A stretch of 17,911 nt of DNA, from contig CAMLLU010000096.1 of assembly GCA_946480925.1 (NCBI GenBank), positions 1-17,911 on the forward strand, given 5' to 3'. Both the position numbers and the translations under genes were made by a program. The notes beneath the pieces are model-generated. The model worked only from the letters and a program-made list of their open reading frames with translations. It did no database searches and was not told the DNA's origin. Within the stretch, counting starts at the first letter, position 1, and each line of letters starts with the position of its first letter. Shown here one piece after another: positions 1-7,996 of this stretch. The stretch comes from an uncultured Rivibacter sp. Lineage in GTDB: Bacteria; Pseudomonadota; Gammaproteobacteria; Burkholderiales; Burkholderiaceae.

Positions 1-2
1 AC

Positions 3-248
3 ATGGTCTATCCGAAGGATCTGGTGAAGTTCGCTCGCGAGTTCGCGCCTCAGGCAGGCCCGTCAACGCAACAACCGAACGAGCGCCTGCGCTGCGAAGC
101 CGGTCAACCCTGCCCGCGCGAAGGCTGGTGGTTCACGCCCGCCAAGGCCGGCAGCCGCCGTCACTTCCGGCTCGGCGAGGTGATGCCCGCCTTCACCACC
201 GACTATGGCGCCACCCTCTGGCAGTGGGACGAACAGCAGGGTGGATGA
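3..248 (+). CDS. C-terminal part of a possible immunity-type (Imm71/Imm72-like) protein, truncated by window edge
   Basis: The frame is open to the left edge, so the ATG at position 3 is probably internal and only the last 81 residues are seen. The recognisable part is a C-terminal block with a GQPCPREGWWFTPA segment, then SRRHF, GEVMP and YGATLWQWD. I recall this arrangement (Cys-Pro near a Trp pair, then GExMP, then a WQW ending) from C-termini of proteins linked to polymorphic toxins and type VI secretion in Burkholderiales, including Imm71/Imm72-type immunity proteins. This is recall of a family pattern, not a search result. The gene downstream starts 54 bases after its stop. No toxin partner is visible in the window. 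Confidence 0.5.
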   Translation: MVYPKDLVKFAREFAPQAGPSTQQPNERLRCEAGQPCPREGWWFTPAKAGSRRHFRLGEVMPAFTTDYGATLWQWDEQQGG

Positions 249-302
249 TGTCGGTCACCCGCTCGCAGCACACCAAAGCATCAGCCAAGGAGGTTCTCCG
301 TC

Positions 303-644
303 ATGAGCACAGCACGCTTCGCGTCCTCAGTACACAGTGCCCTGCTGCCCGGCGGTGGCGCCGTGCATCTCGATGCGCACGGCAACATCCTGGCCGACCT
401 GCCGCGTATCCGGTCCGTAGGCATTGCCGACCTCGCCAATGTGCTCAGCCATCGGATCGTCCGCATCGTGGGCTCCACGTCGCACCACGTGCATTTCGTC
501 GGCGGGGGCGAGCTGCGCTACGTCTACAACAGCCGCGGCGAGCTGATCGAGCTGGAGGCATACAACATGAAAGGCTCGATCTCGCCGGACCTGTGTGTGA
601 CCTTCAGCGCCACCGCGCGACCGGCAGGCCGCACGCCGTCGTGA
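303..644 (+). CDS. hypothetical protein, 113 aa
   Basis: I do not recognise this family. The start is well supported: AAGGAGG at 288-294 lies 8 bases before the ATG at 303. The protein has no obvious signal peptide or membrane segment. Its centre is rich in short beta-like stretches (VHLDAHGNILADL, RIVRIVGSTSHHVHFV, ELRYVYNSRGELIELEAY), which suggests a small beta-rich soluble domain. Three His residues cluster at SHHVHF. It follows the immunity-like gene by 54 bases on the same strand and could be co-transcribed with it. It converges with the folB-like gene, leaving 35 bases between the stops. Confidence 0.65.
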   Translation: MSTARFASSVHSALLPGGGAVHLDAHGNILADLPRIRSVGIADLANVLSHRIVRIVGSTSHHVHFVGGGELRYVYNSRGELIELEAYNMKGSISPDLCVTFSATARPAGRTPS

Positions 645-679
645 TGGCGCGCGGTGCCCCTTCCATATCGTTCGCCGCT

Positions 680-1186
680 TCAGCCTCGCTCAGGCACCAT
701 GCCCTCGCCGATGAGCTTGAGCACCGGCGCGCCGCGCTGGCGTAGCGGCGGGCAGGCGAAGTCGCCGATGCGCCGCTCGATGGCCACGCCCACGGCCTGA
801 AGGTCTTCGAACTTCCGCGGCTTGGCCAGCACCACGCGCACCCAGTGCGCGCCGAACTCGCACACCAGGATCTCGGCAATGGTTTCGGCCAGCGCCTCGA
901 GCAGCTGCACGCGGTGTTCGGCAAACAGCCGCAGCAGCCGTTCGCGCACGGTCGCGTAGTCGATCGTGTCGACGATGCGGTCGCTCTCGCAGGCACCGGC
1001 GCGCGGCAGGCCGGCGTAAAGGTCCACGCGCACCGGCTGCGGCGTGTGCAGCTCGCTGGTGTGGATGCCGATCACCGTCTCGGCCACGAAGCCTTCGATG
1101 AACACGACGTCCATCGACGCGGTGGCCTGGTGCAGGGTGTGAGGGCCGGGTTGCGGCAACTCGGGCGTGGCGATCACAACGGACAC
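680..1186 (-). CDS. folB: dihydroneopterin aldolase family protein (FolB-like)
   Basis: FolB cleaves 7,8-dihydroneopterin to 6-hydroxymethyl-dihydropterin plus glycolaldehyde, a step shared by folate and methanopterin synthesis. The core starts at MDVVFIEGF (internal Met at 1114). It carries GIHTSE with the conserved Glu, [25 protein letters not shown] and the C-terminal AKPRKF...VGVAIERR, with the Lys-Pro pair expected near the catalytic lysine. I place the start at GTG 1186 because GGAG sits 7 bases upstream, whereas the ATG at 1114 has no ribosome-binding site. That gives 168 residues, including about 24 extra at the N-terminus; the usual family length is nearer 120. Its place beside methanopterin genes argues for a role in H4MPT synthesis rather than as the only folate aldolase. 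That role is inference. A sigma-54-type promoter precedes it. Confidence 0.82.
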   Translation of the reverse strand: MSVVIATPELPQPGPHTLHQATASMDVVFIEGFVAETVIGIHTSELHTPQPVRVDLYAGLPRAGACESDRIVDTIDYATVRERLLRLFAEHRVQLLEALAETIAEILVCEFGAHWVRVVLAKPRKFEDLQAVGVAIERRIGDFACPPLRQRGAPVLKLIGEGMVPERG

Positions 1187-1244
1187 GGTGGCGCTCCATC
1201 CACAAAAGCGGTCGCCGGGCGGCGACGCAAGCGAGGATGTGAAG

Positions 1245-1260
1245 TGCAAATTGCGGACCA
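1245..1260 (-). promoter_or_regulatory. candidate sigma-54 promoter for the folB-like gene
   Basis: Read on the minus strand the site is TGGTCCG-CAAT-TTGCA. This matches the sigma-54 consensus TGGCACG-N4-TTGCA with the essential GG and GC exactly 10 bases apart and a perfect TTGCA at -12. The two differences are C to T and A to C in the -24 element. Transcription would start near 1234, giving a leader of about 48 bases to the GTG at 1186. A sigma-54 activator gene lies directly opposite. The match was made by eye. Confidence 0.6.
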
Positions 1261-1306
1261 TTCGGCGCCGGGTGTGGCTTGGCCCTGCCCGCTCCAGCCG
1301 GGCGCT

Positions 1307-1334
1307 GATTGCATATTCCCTTGCGAATGCAATC
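1307..1334. promoter_or_regulatory. inverted repeat, candidate activator-binding site (UAS)
   Basis: GATTGCAT at 1307-1314 is repeated as its exact complement ATGCAATC at 1327-1334, separated by 12 bases. A smaller perfect palindrome, TTGC-GAAT-GCAA, is nested at 1321-1332. The dyad centre lies about 86 bases upstream of the predicted sigma-54 start point (near 1234), inside the usual range for enhancer-binding activator sites. Binding by the divergent regulator is inference. Confidence 0.5.
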
Positions 1335-1370
1335 GGAAGCAACCGGAAGCAACCAGTGGCAACCGGCGGG
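1331..1370 (+). repeat. four tandem 10-bp direct repeats in the divergent promoter region
   Basis: The units are AATCGGAAGC, AACCGGAAGC, AACCAGTGGC and AACCGGCGGG, beginning at 1331, 1341, 1351 and 1361. Units 1 and 2 differ at one base; units 3 and 4 each match unit 2 at 7 of 10 positions. A 10-bp period places each copy on nearly the same face of the helix. The array abuts the inverted repeat at 1307-1334, sharing its last four bases. It could be extra protein-binding sites or a simple duplication. Confidence 0.6.
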
Positions 1371-1544
1371 CAAACATGCTTGGCCCCCAAAGCCCGTCAC
1401 AGCCGCCGAAGTGTCACGGAATTGAACACTCCGGCCCACCGAACACGGGCAAGTCCGGGGTCTAACCTGTGCAGCCTGCGACCGCAGAATCAGCGCCATA
1501 CCGAGACGCAGCGACACAGCCTGCGCCGCTTTGGAGACAGCCCA

Positions 1545-3593
<2,049 letters not shown>

Positions 3594-4234
3594 AGAAGCG
3601 CTGGGCACAGGCGAAGACGGCGGACTCACCGGGGCTGAACCCGCGCGCTCGCGCTTCGCCTGGGCCGTGACCGGCTCGGGCCACTACCTCGAGGAATCGA
3701 TCGCGCTGGCGCGCCGGCTGCCGCAGGTGGACCTCTTTCTTTCGGCCGCGGCCGAAGAAGTGCTGCCGCAATACGGCCTGCCGCTCGAGGTGCTGAAGCG
3801 CGACTTCCGCGTGTTCCGCGACAAGAGCGCGAGCTCGGTGCCGGTGGGGCAGCTGTATTCGGACGTCTACCACACCGTGGTGGTGGCCCCAGCCACGAGC
3901 AACACCGTGGCCAAGTGCGCCTACGGCTTTTCAGACACGCTGCCCACCAACATGTTTGCGCAGGCCGGCAAGCTGGGCATTCCGGGCATCGTGTTCGCGT
4001 GCGACACCGAGCCGGTGGTGGTGACGAAGTCCCCGCACGACTGGGTGACGCTGCGCCCGCGCCGTATCGAGCTCGACAACGTGGAGCGCCTGCGAAGCAT
4101 CGACTACTGCCAGGTGGTGTGTTCACCCGCGGAGCTGGAAGCCGCGCTCGCGCTGCGGCTGCAGCAGCTCTCGCTTGCGTGGGCCGACGCCCGCTCGCGC
4201 ACCGGCGGCTTGTGATGGGGGGTGACGGGTTGTG

Positions 4235-5653
4235 ATGGAACACATCGTCTTCCTCACCGGCCACCTGGCCCGCGCCTCGCTCGAGCGCGTGCTGCACGGC
4301 CTGCGCGACGCCCCTTTCAGCTGGGAGGTGCGCGACATCGGCATACAGGTCGCCGGGCTCATGACGGCAGACATGATCCGCCGCCGCGTGGCCGCGCCGG
4401 TGGTGAGCGAGCAGGACGATGCGCCGCCGCGGCGGGCCGATCGCATCATGGTGCCGGGGCGCTGCCGCGGCGACCTCGACGCGCTGGTGCAGCACTTCGG
4501 CGTGCCGGTGCAGCGCGGCCCCGAAGACCTGAAAGACCTGCCGCGCCACTTCAGCCGAGAGGCCCAGCCGGTGGACCTGAACCAGTACAAGGTCGCGATC
4601 TTTGCCGAGATCGTCGACGCGCCGCGGCTCGCGGTGCCGGCCATCGTGGAACGGGCGCATTCACTGAGGGCCGACGGCGCCAACGTCATCGACGTGGGCT
4701 GCCTGCCCGACACGCCGTTCGACCACCTCGAAGCCGCGGTGCACGCGCTCAAGGCCGAAGGCTTCGAAGTGAGCGTCGATTCGCTGGACACCAGTGAGCT
4801 GCTGCGCGGCGGCCACGCCGGCGCGGACTACCTGCTCAGCCTCACCGCCGACACCTTGTGGGTGGCCGATGAAGTGGCCGCCACGCCCGTGCTCATTCCG
4901 CGCACGCCGGCCGACGAAGCTTCGCTGTACGAGGCCATCGACACGCTGCGCCAGCGCGGCCGGCGCTTCCTGGCCGATTCCATCCTCGACCCACTGCCCT
5001 TCGGGCTCACCGCTTCGCTGTGCCGCTACCAGCGCCTGCGCGAACGCTATGCCGACGTGCCCATCATGATGGGCGTGGGCAACGTGACCGAGCTCACCGA
5101 GGCCGACACCAGCGGCATCAACGCGCTGCTGCTGGGCATCTGCGCCGAACTCGATGCGAGCGCCATCCTCACCACGCAGGTGAGCAGGCATGCGAAGCGC
5201 GCCGTGCGCGAGGCCGACTGGGCCCGCCGCATCATGTTCGCCGCGGCGCAGACGATGAGCCTGCCCAAGGGCATGAGCGACGCGCTGATGACCGTGCACG
5301 CCAAGCACCCCTGCCCCGACACGCCAGACGAGATCCGCCAGACCGCCACCGCGGTGCGCGACCCCAACTTCCGCGTGCAGGTGTCCACCGAAGGCATACA
5401 CGTCTACAACCGCGACGGCCACCGCCTCGCGCAAGACGCCTTCGAGCTGTGGCCGCAGCTCAAGCTGGAAGACGATGCCGCGCATGCCTTCTACATGGGC
5501 GTGGAGCTGGCGCGCGCCGAAATCGCATGGCAGCTTGGCAAGCGCTACGTGCAGGACCAGCCGCTGGATTGGGGCTGTGCGTTCGAACGGCGCGAGGAGG
5601 ACCTTCAGGCCTGGTGCGCGCCGGGCACCACCTTGAAAGCGGTGAACCAATGA
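4235..5653 (+). CDS. dihydropteroate synthase-related protein (DUF6513 / pterin-binding domain)
   Basis: This 472-residue protein is the DHPS-related member of bacterial H4MPT gene islands. The N-terminal region of about 110 residues looks like DUF6513. A TIM-barrel pterin-binding domain follows (about 115-370), with DHPS-like signatures: GANVIDVG (about 148-155), VSVDSLD, and MMGVGNVTELTEAD (about 278-291). The C-terminus (VYNRDGHRLAQDAFELWP, then YMGVELARAEIAWQLGKRYVQD) resembles a small domain seen at the end of archaeal relatives such as MJ0107. Its exact reaction is not settled; a role in joining the pterin to the arylamine part of methanopterin is plausible. The start is ATG 4235 behind GGTGA at 4221-4225; a GTG at 4232 is the alternative. 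It overlaps the next gene by ATGA. Confidence 0.85.
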   Translation: MEHIVFLTGHLARASLERVLHGLRDAPFSWEVRDIGIQVAGLMTADMIRRRVAAPVVSEQDDAPPRRADRIMVPGRCRGDLDALVQHFGVPVQRGPEDLKDLPRHFSREAQPVDLNQYKVAIFAEIVDAPRLAVPAIVERAHSLRADGANVIDVGCLPDTPFDHLEAAVHALKAEGFEVSVDSLDTSELLRGGHAGADYLLSLTADTLWVADEVAATPVLIPRTPADEASLYEAIDTLRQRGRRFLADSILDPLPFGLTASLCRYQRLRERYADVPIMMGVGNVTELTEADTSGINALLLGICAELDASAILTTQVSRHAKRAVREADWARRIMFAAAQTMSLPKGMSDALMTVHAKHPCPDTPDEIRQTATAVRDPNFRVQVSTEGIHVYNRDGHRLAQDAFELWPQLKLEDDAAHAFYMGVELARAEIAWQLGKRYVQDQPLDWGCAFERREEDLQAWCAPGTTLKAVNQ

Positions 5654-6228
5654 ACGACCAGATCTTCGAGACGGTGGTGACGACGATGTCGCGCGAAGGC
5701 AAGCCGCACGTGGCTCCGCTGGGCGTGCGCTACCGCGGTACCGATCAGGTGGTGCTCATGCCCTTCCGCCCTTCGACCACGCTCGACAACATCGTGACCA
5801 CCCGCTACGCCGTGCTCAACGTGGTGGTCGACACGCGCGTGTTCGCCGGCTGCGTGACCGGCCGCAAAGCCTGGCCCACCGTGCCGGCCGAAGTGGTGGC
5901 CGGCGTGCGCCTGGCCAATGCGCTGAGCCACCTGGAACTCGAACTGCACTCGCACGCCGACGACGCGCAACGCCCCACGCTGTTGATGAACACCGTGCTC
6001 GCACGCCAGCATGCCGCCTTTGCCGGCTTCAACCGCGCACAGGCCGCAGTGATCGAAGGCGCGGTGCTGGTGAGCCGCCTGCACATGCTGCCGGCCGAGA
6101 AGATCGACACCGAGATGCGCTACCTGCAGATCGCCATCGACAAGACCGCGGGCCCGGCCGAACACGAAGCCTGGAGCTGGCTCATGGAGGCAGTGGCGAA
6201 CTTCCGCGCCGAGGGGAAGCGGGCATGA
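5650..6228 (+). CDS. DUF447 family protein (H4MPT island, flavin-binding-like)
   Basis: This is a 192-residue DUF447 protein, a family shared by methanogenic archaea and bacteria with H4MPT-linked C1 metabolism. The start MNDQIFETVVTTMSREGKPHVAPLGVRYRG resembles the split-barrel FMN-binding fold (the opening strands of flavin reductase or pyridoxamine oxidase-like proteins). The second half is helical (ANALSHLELELHSHADD, FAGFNRAQAAVIEGAVLVSR). Its biochemical function is not established. A flavin-dependent step in cofactor synthesis would be a reasonable guess. ATGA overlaps at both ends make it the middle gene of a translationally coupled trio. Confidence 0.85.
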   Translation: MNDQIFETVVTTMSREGKPHVAPLGVRYRGTDQVVLMPFRPSTTLDNIVTTRYAVLNVVVDTRVFAGCVTGRKAWPTVPAEVVAGVRLANALSHLELELHSHADDAQRPTLLMNTVLARQHAAFAGFNRAQAAVIEGAVLVSRLHMLPAEKIDTEMRYLQIAIDKTAGPAEHEAWSWLMEAVANFRAEGKRA

Positions 6229-6941
6229 CCCAGCTGCTCGTGAGCGTGCGCAACGCGAGCGAAGCGCTCGTTGCGGCATCGGCCGGCGCCGACCTCATCG
6301 ACCTCAAGGAGCCGAACACCGGCGCGCTGGGGGCGTTGCCGCTGCCGACGGTGCGCGCCGTGGTCAGGGCCCTGCACCGCGCCGGGCACGAGCAGCCCAT
6401 CAGCGCCACCATCGGCGACTGGTCGATGTCGCGGCACGAAGCCATCATGGCCCACGTGCATGCCGTGGCGGCCTGCGGTGTGGACTTGGTGAAGGTGGGC
6501 ATCACCCGCGAGCCGCAGGCGCCGGCAGTGATGCAGCGCCTGGCCGAATGCGGCCACACCGTGGTGCCCGTGCTGCTGGCCGACGACGGCATCGACACGC
6601 AGTTGCTCACCATCGCCTGCACGCTGCCCTTCCCCGCCGTGATGCTGGACACGCAGAACAAGTCACGCGGCAGCCTGCTCGACGCGGTGGGCGAATACAC
6701 GCTGCAGCGCTTCAAGAAGCAGGTGCGCCGCCACGGCAAGCTGGCCGGGCTGGCAGGCTCGCTGCGGCTCGAACACCTGCCGCAACTGCAGCGCATGCAG
6801 CCCGACATCGCGGGCTTTCGCGGTGCGGTGTGCGAGGGCTCGCGCTGCGGGGAACTGGTGCCCCGCAAGGTGGCGCAGTTGCGCCAGCGGCTGGAGCACA
6901 GCACCACGGCCCTTGCGGCTTCGCCCAGCCCGACTCTCTAG
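6225..6941 (+). CDS. mfnB: (5-formylfuran-3-yl)methyl phosphate synthase
   Basis: MfnB condenses two glyceraldehyde-3-phosphate molecules into the furan phosphate precursor of methanofuran, the formyl carrier that works with H4MPT. The 238-residue protein has the family's N-terminal motif ADLIDLKEPNTGALG, with Asp26 and Lys28 corresponding to the active-site Asp and Lys at 25 and 27 of the archaeal enzyme. It also has GVDLVKVGI with Lys90, and LDTQNKSRGSLLD with Lys146, matching the later conserved lysines. GLAGSLRLEHLPQL and the GFRGAVC segment form the end of the barrel. It is the last gene of the island here. The long inverted repeat at 6961 lies just after its stop. Confidence 0.9.
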   Translation: MTQLLVSVRNASEALVAASAGADLIDLKEPNTGALGALPLPTVRAVVRALHRAGHEQPISATIGDWSMSRHEAIMAHVHAVAACGVDLVKVGITREPQAPAVMQRLAECGHTVVPVLLADDGIDTQLLTIACTLPFPAVMLDTQNKSRGSLLDAVGEYTLQRFKKQVRRHGKLAGLAGSLRLEHLPQLQRMQPDIAGFRGAVCEGSRCGELVPRKVAQLRQRLEHSTTALAASPSPTL

Positions 6942-6960
6942 GGTCTGTTGAAACCGAATA

Positions 6961-7057
6961 CCTTCACCGCGGAGGCGCGGAGGGCGCAGAGTTTCGCGGA
7001 GATATGCAGGCTTTCTCTCTGCGGTTCTCCGCGCCCTCCGCGCCTCCGCGGTGAAGG
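6961..7057. repeat. long inverted repeat of the 'GGAGGCGCGGAGG' intergenic type
   Basis: The arms 6961-6987 and 7031-7057 are perfect reverse complements over 27 bases. Similarity continues inward for about 15 more bases (left GAGTTTCGCGGAGA against right-arm complement GAGAACCGCAGAGA), and a GAAT flanks both arms outside. Only a short unpaired centre remains, so RNA from either strand would fold into a strong hairpin. Elements with this sequence (CACCGCGGAGGCGCGGAGG and its mirror) are common dispersed repeats in many GC-rich bacteria. Reading frames through it encode typical artefacts such as HRGGAEGAE. It may end or stabilise the mfnB transcript, but no T-run marks a standard terminator. 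Confidence 0.85.
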
Positions 7058-7072
7058 ATTCGACAGCCTCCC

Positions 7073-7101
7073 AGGCCCGCTGGCAGATACTCCGCGGGCC
7101 T
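7073..7101. other. short GC-rich stem-loop upstream of the SnoaL-like gene
   Basis: AGGCCCGC at 7073-7080 pairs exactly with GCGGGCCT at 7094-7101 across a 13-base loop. It lies 16 bases after the long inverted repeat and 83 bases before the start of the next gene. There is no T-run, so it is not a canonical intrinsic terminator. It may be a leader structure or a protein-binding dyad. Confidence 0.4.
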
Positions 7102-7184
7102 GCGCAGTGCCACGGGTGCTGTGCTTCTGAGCCTCGCCGTCCCGGCGAACCTTCCACTGAACCGATCCCTCAAAGGAGGCCCCA

Positions 7185-7727
7185 TTGATCTCGAGACTGC
7201 TTTCCATCGCCCGCGTCGGCGTGCTGGCGCTGCCCCTGGCCGTGCTCGCACAGACGCCGGTGCAACCCGCACCAGACCACGAGGCCATGCTCACCAGCGG
7301 TGATGCACGCGTGGTGGCCAACAAACGGCTGGTCTACGACTTCTGGCGCGAGGTGTGGGAAGCCGGGCACGTGGAGCTGGCCGAGAAGTACATGGCCGAG
7401 TCGTACATCCAGCACAACCCCAACGTACCGAACGGGCGCGCCGCCTTCGTGGGCTTCCTCAGCCGCATGAGGAAACCCTCGGCCATCGAGCCGCGCATGA
7501 AGTCGCCGCTGGTCGCCATTACCGGTGACCGCGACCTCGTGACGCTGGCCTTCGTGCGCGAGTACCCCGACCCGCGCGAAGCGGGCAAGACCTACACCAC
7601 CACCTGGTTCGACATGTTCCGCATCGAAGGCGGCAAGATCGCCGAACACTGGGATGGCGCGACGAGGCCGCAGGCAGCGCAACAGCAACAGCCGCAACCG
7701 CAGCCGCCATCACAGCCCAAGCCGTAG
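7185..7727 (+). CDS. exported SnoaL/NTF2-like (polyketide cyclase-like) domain protein
   Basis: The protein has 180 residues. It begins with a signal peptide (MISRLLSIARVGVLALPLAVLA, predicted cleavage after A-V-L-A before QTPVQP), so it should be periplasmic. The body is a single SnoaL-like NTF2 fold: NKRLVYDFWREVWEAG, AEKYMAESYIQHNPNVPNGR, VTLAFVREYPDP, TTTWFDMFRIEGGKIAEHWD. The YIQHNP and KIAEHWD stretches are typical of this group. Substrate and role are unknown. The start is a TTG supported by AGGAGG at 7174-7179 five bases upstream and by the signal peptide that begins there. The C-terminal tail (AAQQQQPQPQPPSQPKP) is low-complexity Gln/Pro and probably disordered. It seems to be a single-gene unit unrelated to its neighbours. 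Confidence 0.85.
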   Translation: MISRLLSIARVGVLALPLAVLAQTPVQPAPDHEAMLTSGDARVVANKRLVYDFWREVWEAGHVELAEKYMAESYIQHNPNVPNGRAAFVGFLSRMRKPSAIEPRMKSPLVAITGDRDLVTLAFVREYPDPREAGKTYTTTWFDMFRIEGGKIAEHWDGATRPQAAQQQQPQPQPPSQPKP

Positions 7728-7783
7728 CGCGCGGCTCATCAACGTGCGGGCCGCTGCTTCGGCACGATAACTGCCGCCACGGC

Positions 7784-7996
7784 ATTGCCTTGGCGGCACG
7801 AAGGGCACAGCCCGAGGAATCGGCCCGCGCCTACCTGCGCAACCTGCCGCAGGCCGAGCTGCACCTGCTCGAAGGTGCAGGGCACTGGCTGCTGGAAACG
7901 CATTTCGAAGAGGCGTTGCCGCTGGTGCGGGGCTTTCTGGAACGGGTGGCATCGCCAGGGGGCGACCAACCTGCCGGCGCAAGGCATTCCCGCTGA
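7784..7996 (+). pseudogene. remnant of an alpha/beta hydrolase (C-terminal fragment)
   Basis: From about 7811 the frame encodes PEESARAYLRNLPQAELHLL, then GAGHWLLETHFEEALPLVRG. That is the standard C-terminal end of an alpha/beta hydrolase, including the GAGH histidine of the catalytic triad. No nucleophile elbow or oxyanion region lies upstream. The preceding codons in this frame run out of phase through the end of the SnoaL-like gene and the gap after it, and show no hydrolase similarity. Only about 55-60 residues of a usual 270-300 survive, so I read it as a deletion remnant. A TTG at 7790 could start a 68-residue peptide, but no good ribosome-binding site precedes it. It ends exactly where the convergent LysR gene ends. 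Confidence 0.7.

Larger units (their letters stand above)
1187..1544. promoter_or_regulatory. divergent regulatory region between folB-like gene and sigma-54 regulator
   Basis: This 358-bp stretch has no convincing gene. It contains a sigma-54-type promoter facing folB (1245-1260, minus), an 8-bp-arm inverted repeat (1307-1334), four head-to-tail 10-bp repeats (1331-1370) and a weaker sigma-54-like match facing the regulator (1357-1372, plus). The regulator's ribosome-binding site GGAG is at 1533-1536, 8 bases before its ATG. I see no convincing sigma-70 promoter; TAACCT at 1463-1468 is a weak -10 candidate without a matching -35. Confidence 0.6.

Noticed and set aside
1331..1370. CRISPR-like array
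   Set aside because: The units are 10 bases with no spacers; this is a tandem repeat, not a CRISPR.
4232..4234. GTG start for the DHPS-related gene
   Set aside because: ATG at 4235 is adjacent and equally well placed behind GGTGA; the difference is one residue.
6961..7057. Canonical intrinsic terminator for the H4MPT operon
   Set aside because: The hairpin is far longer than a usual terminator stem and no T-run follows it; it is annotated as a repeat instead.
7081..7096. Sigma-54-like match TGGCAGA-N4-CCGCG upstream of the SnoaL-like gene
   Set aside because: The GG-N10-GC spacing is right but the -12 block lacks TT, and the site lies inside a GC-rich stem-loop, so a chance match is likely.
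6964..7272. Short proteins encoded across the long inverted repeat
   Set aside because: They translate the repeat itself (HRGGAEGAE-type artefacts) and have no ribosome-binding sites tied to them.
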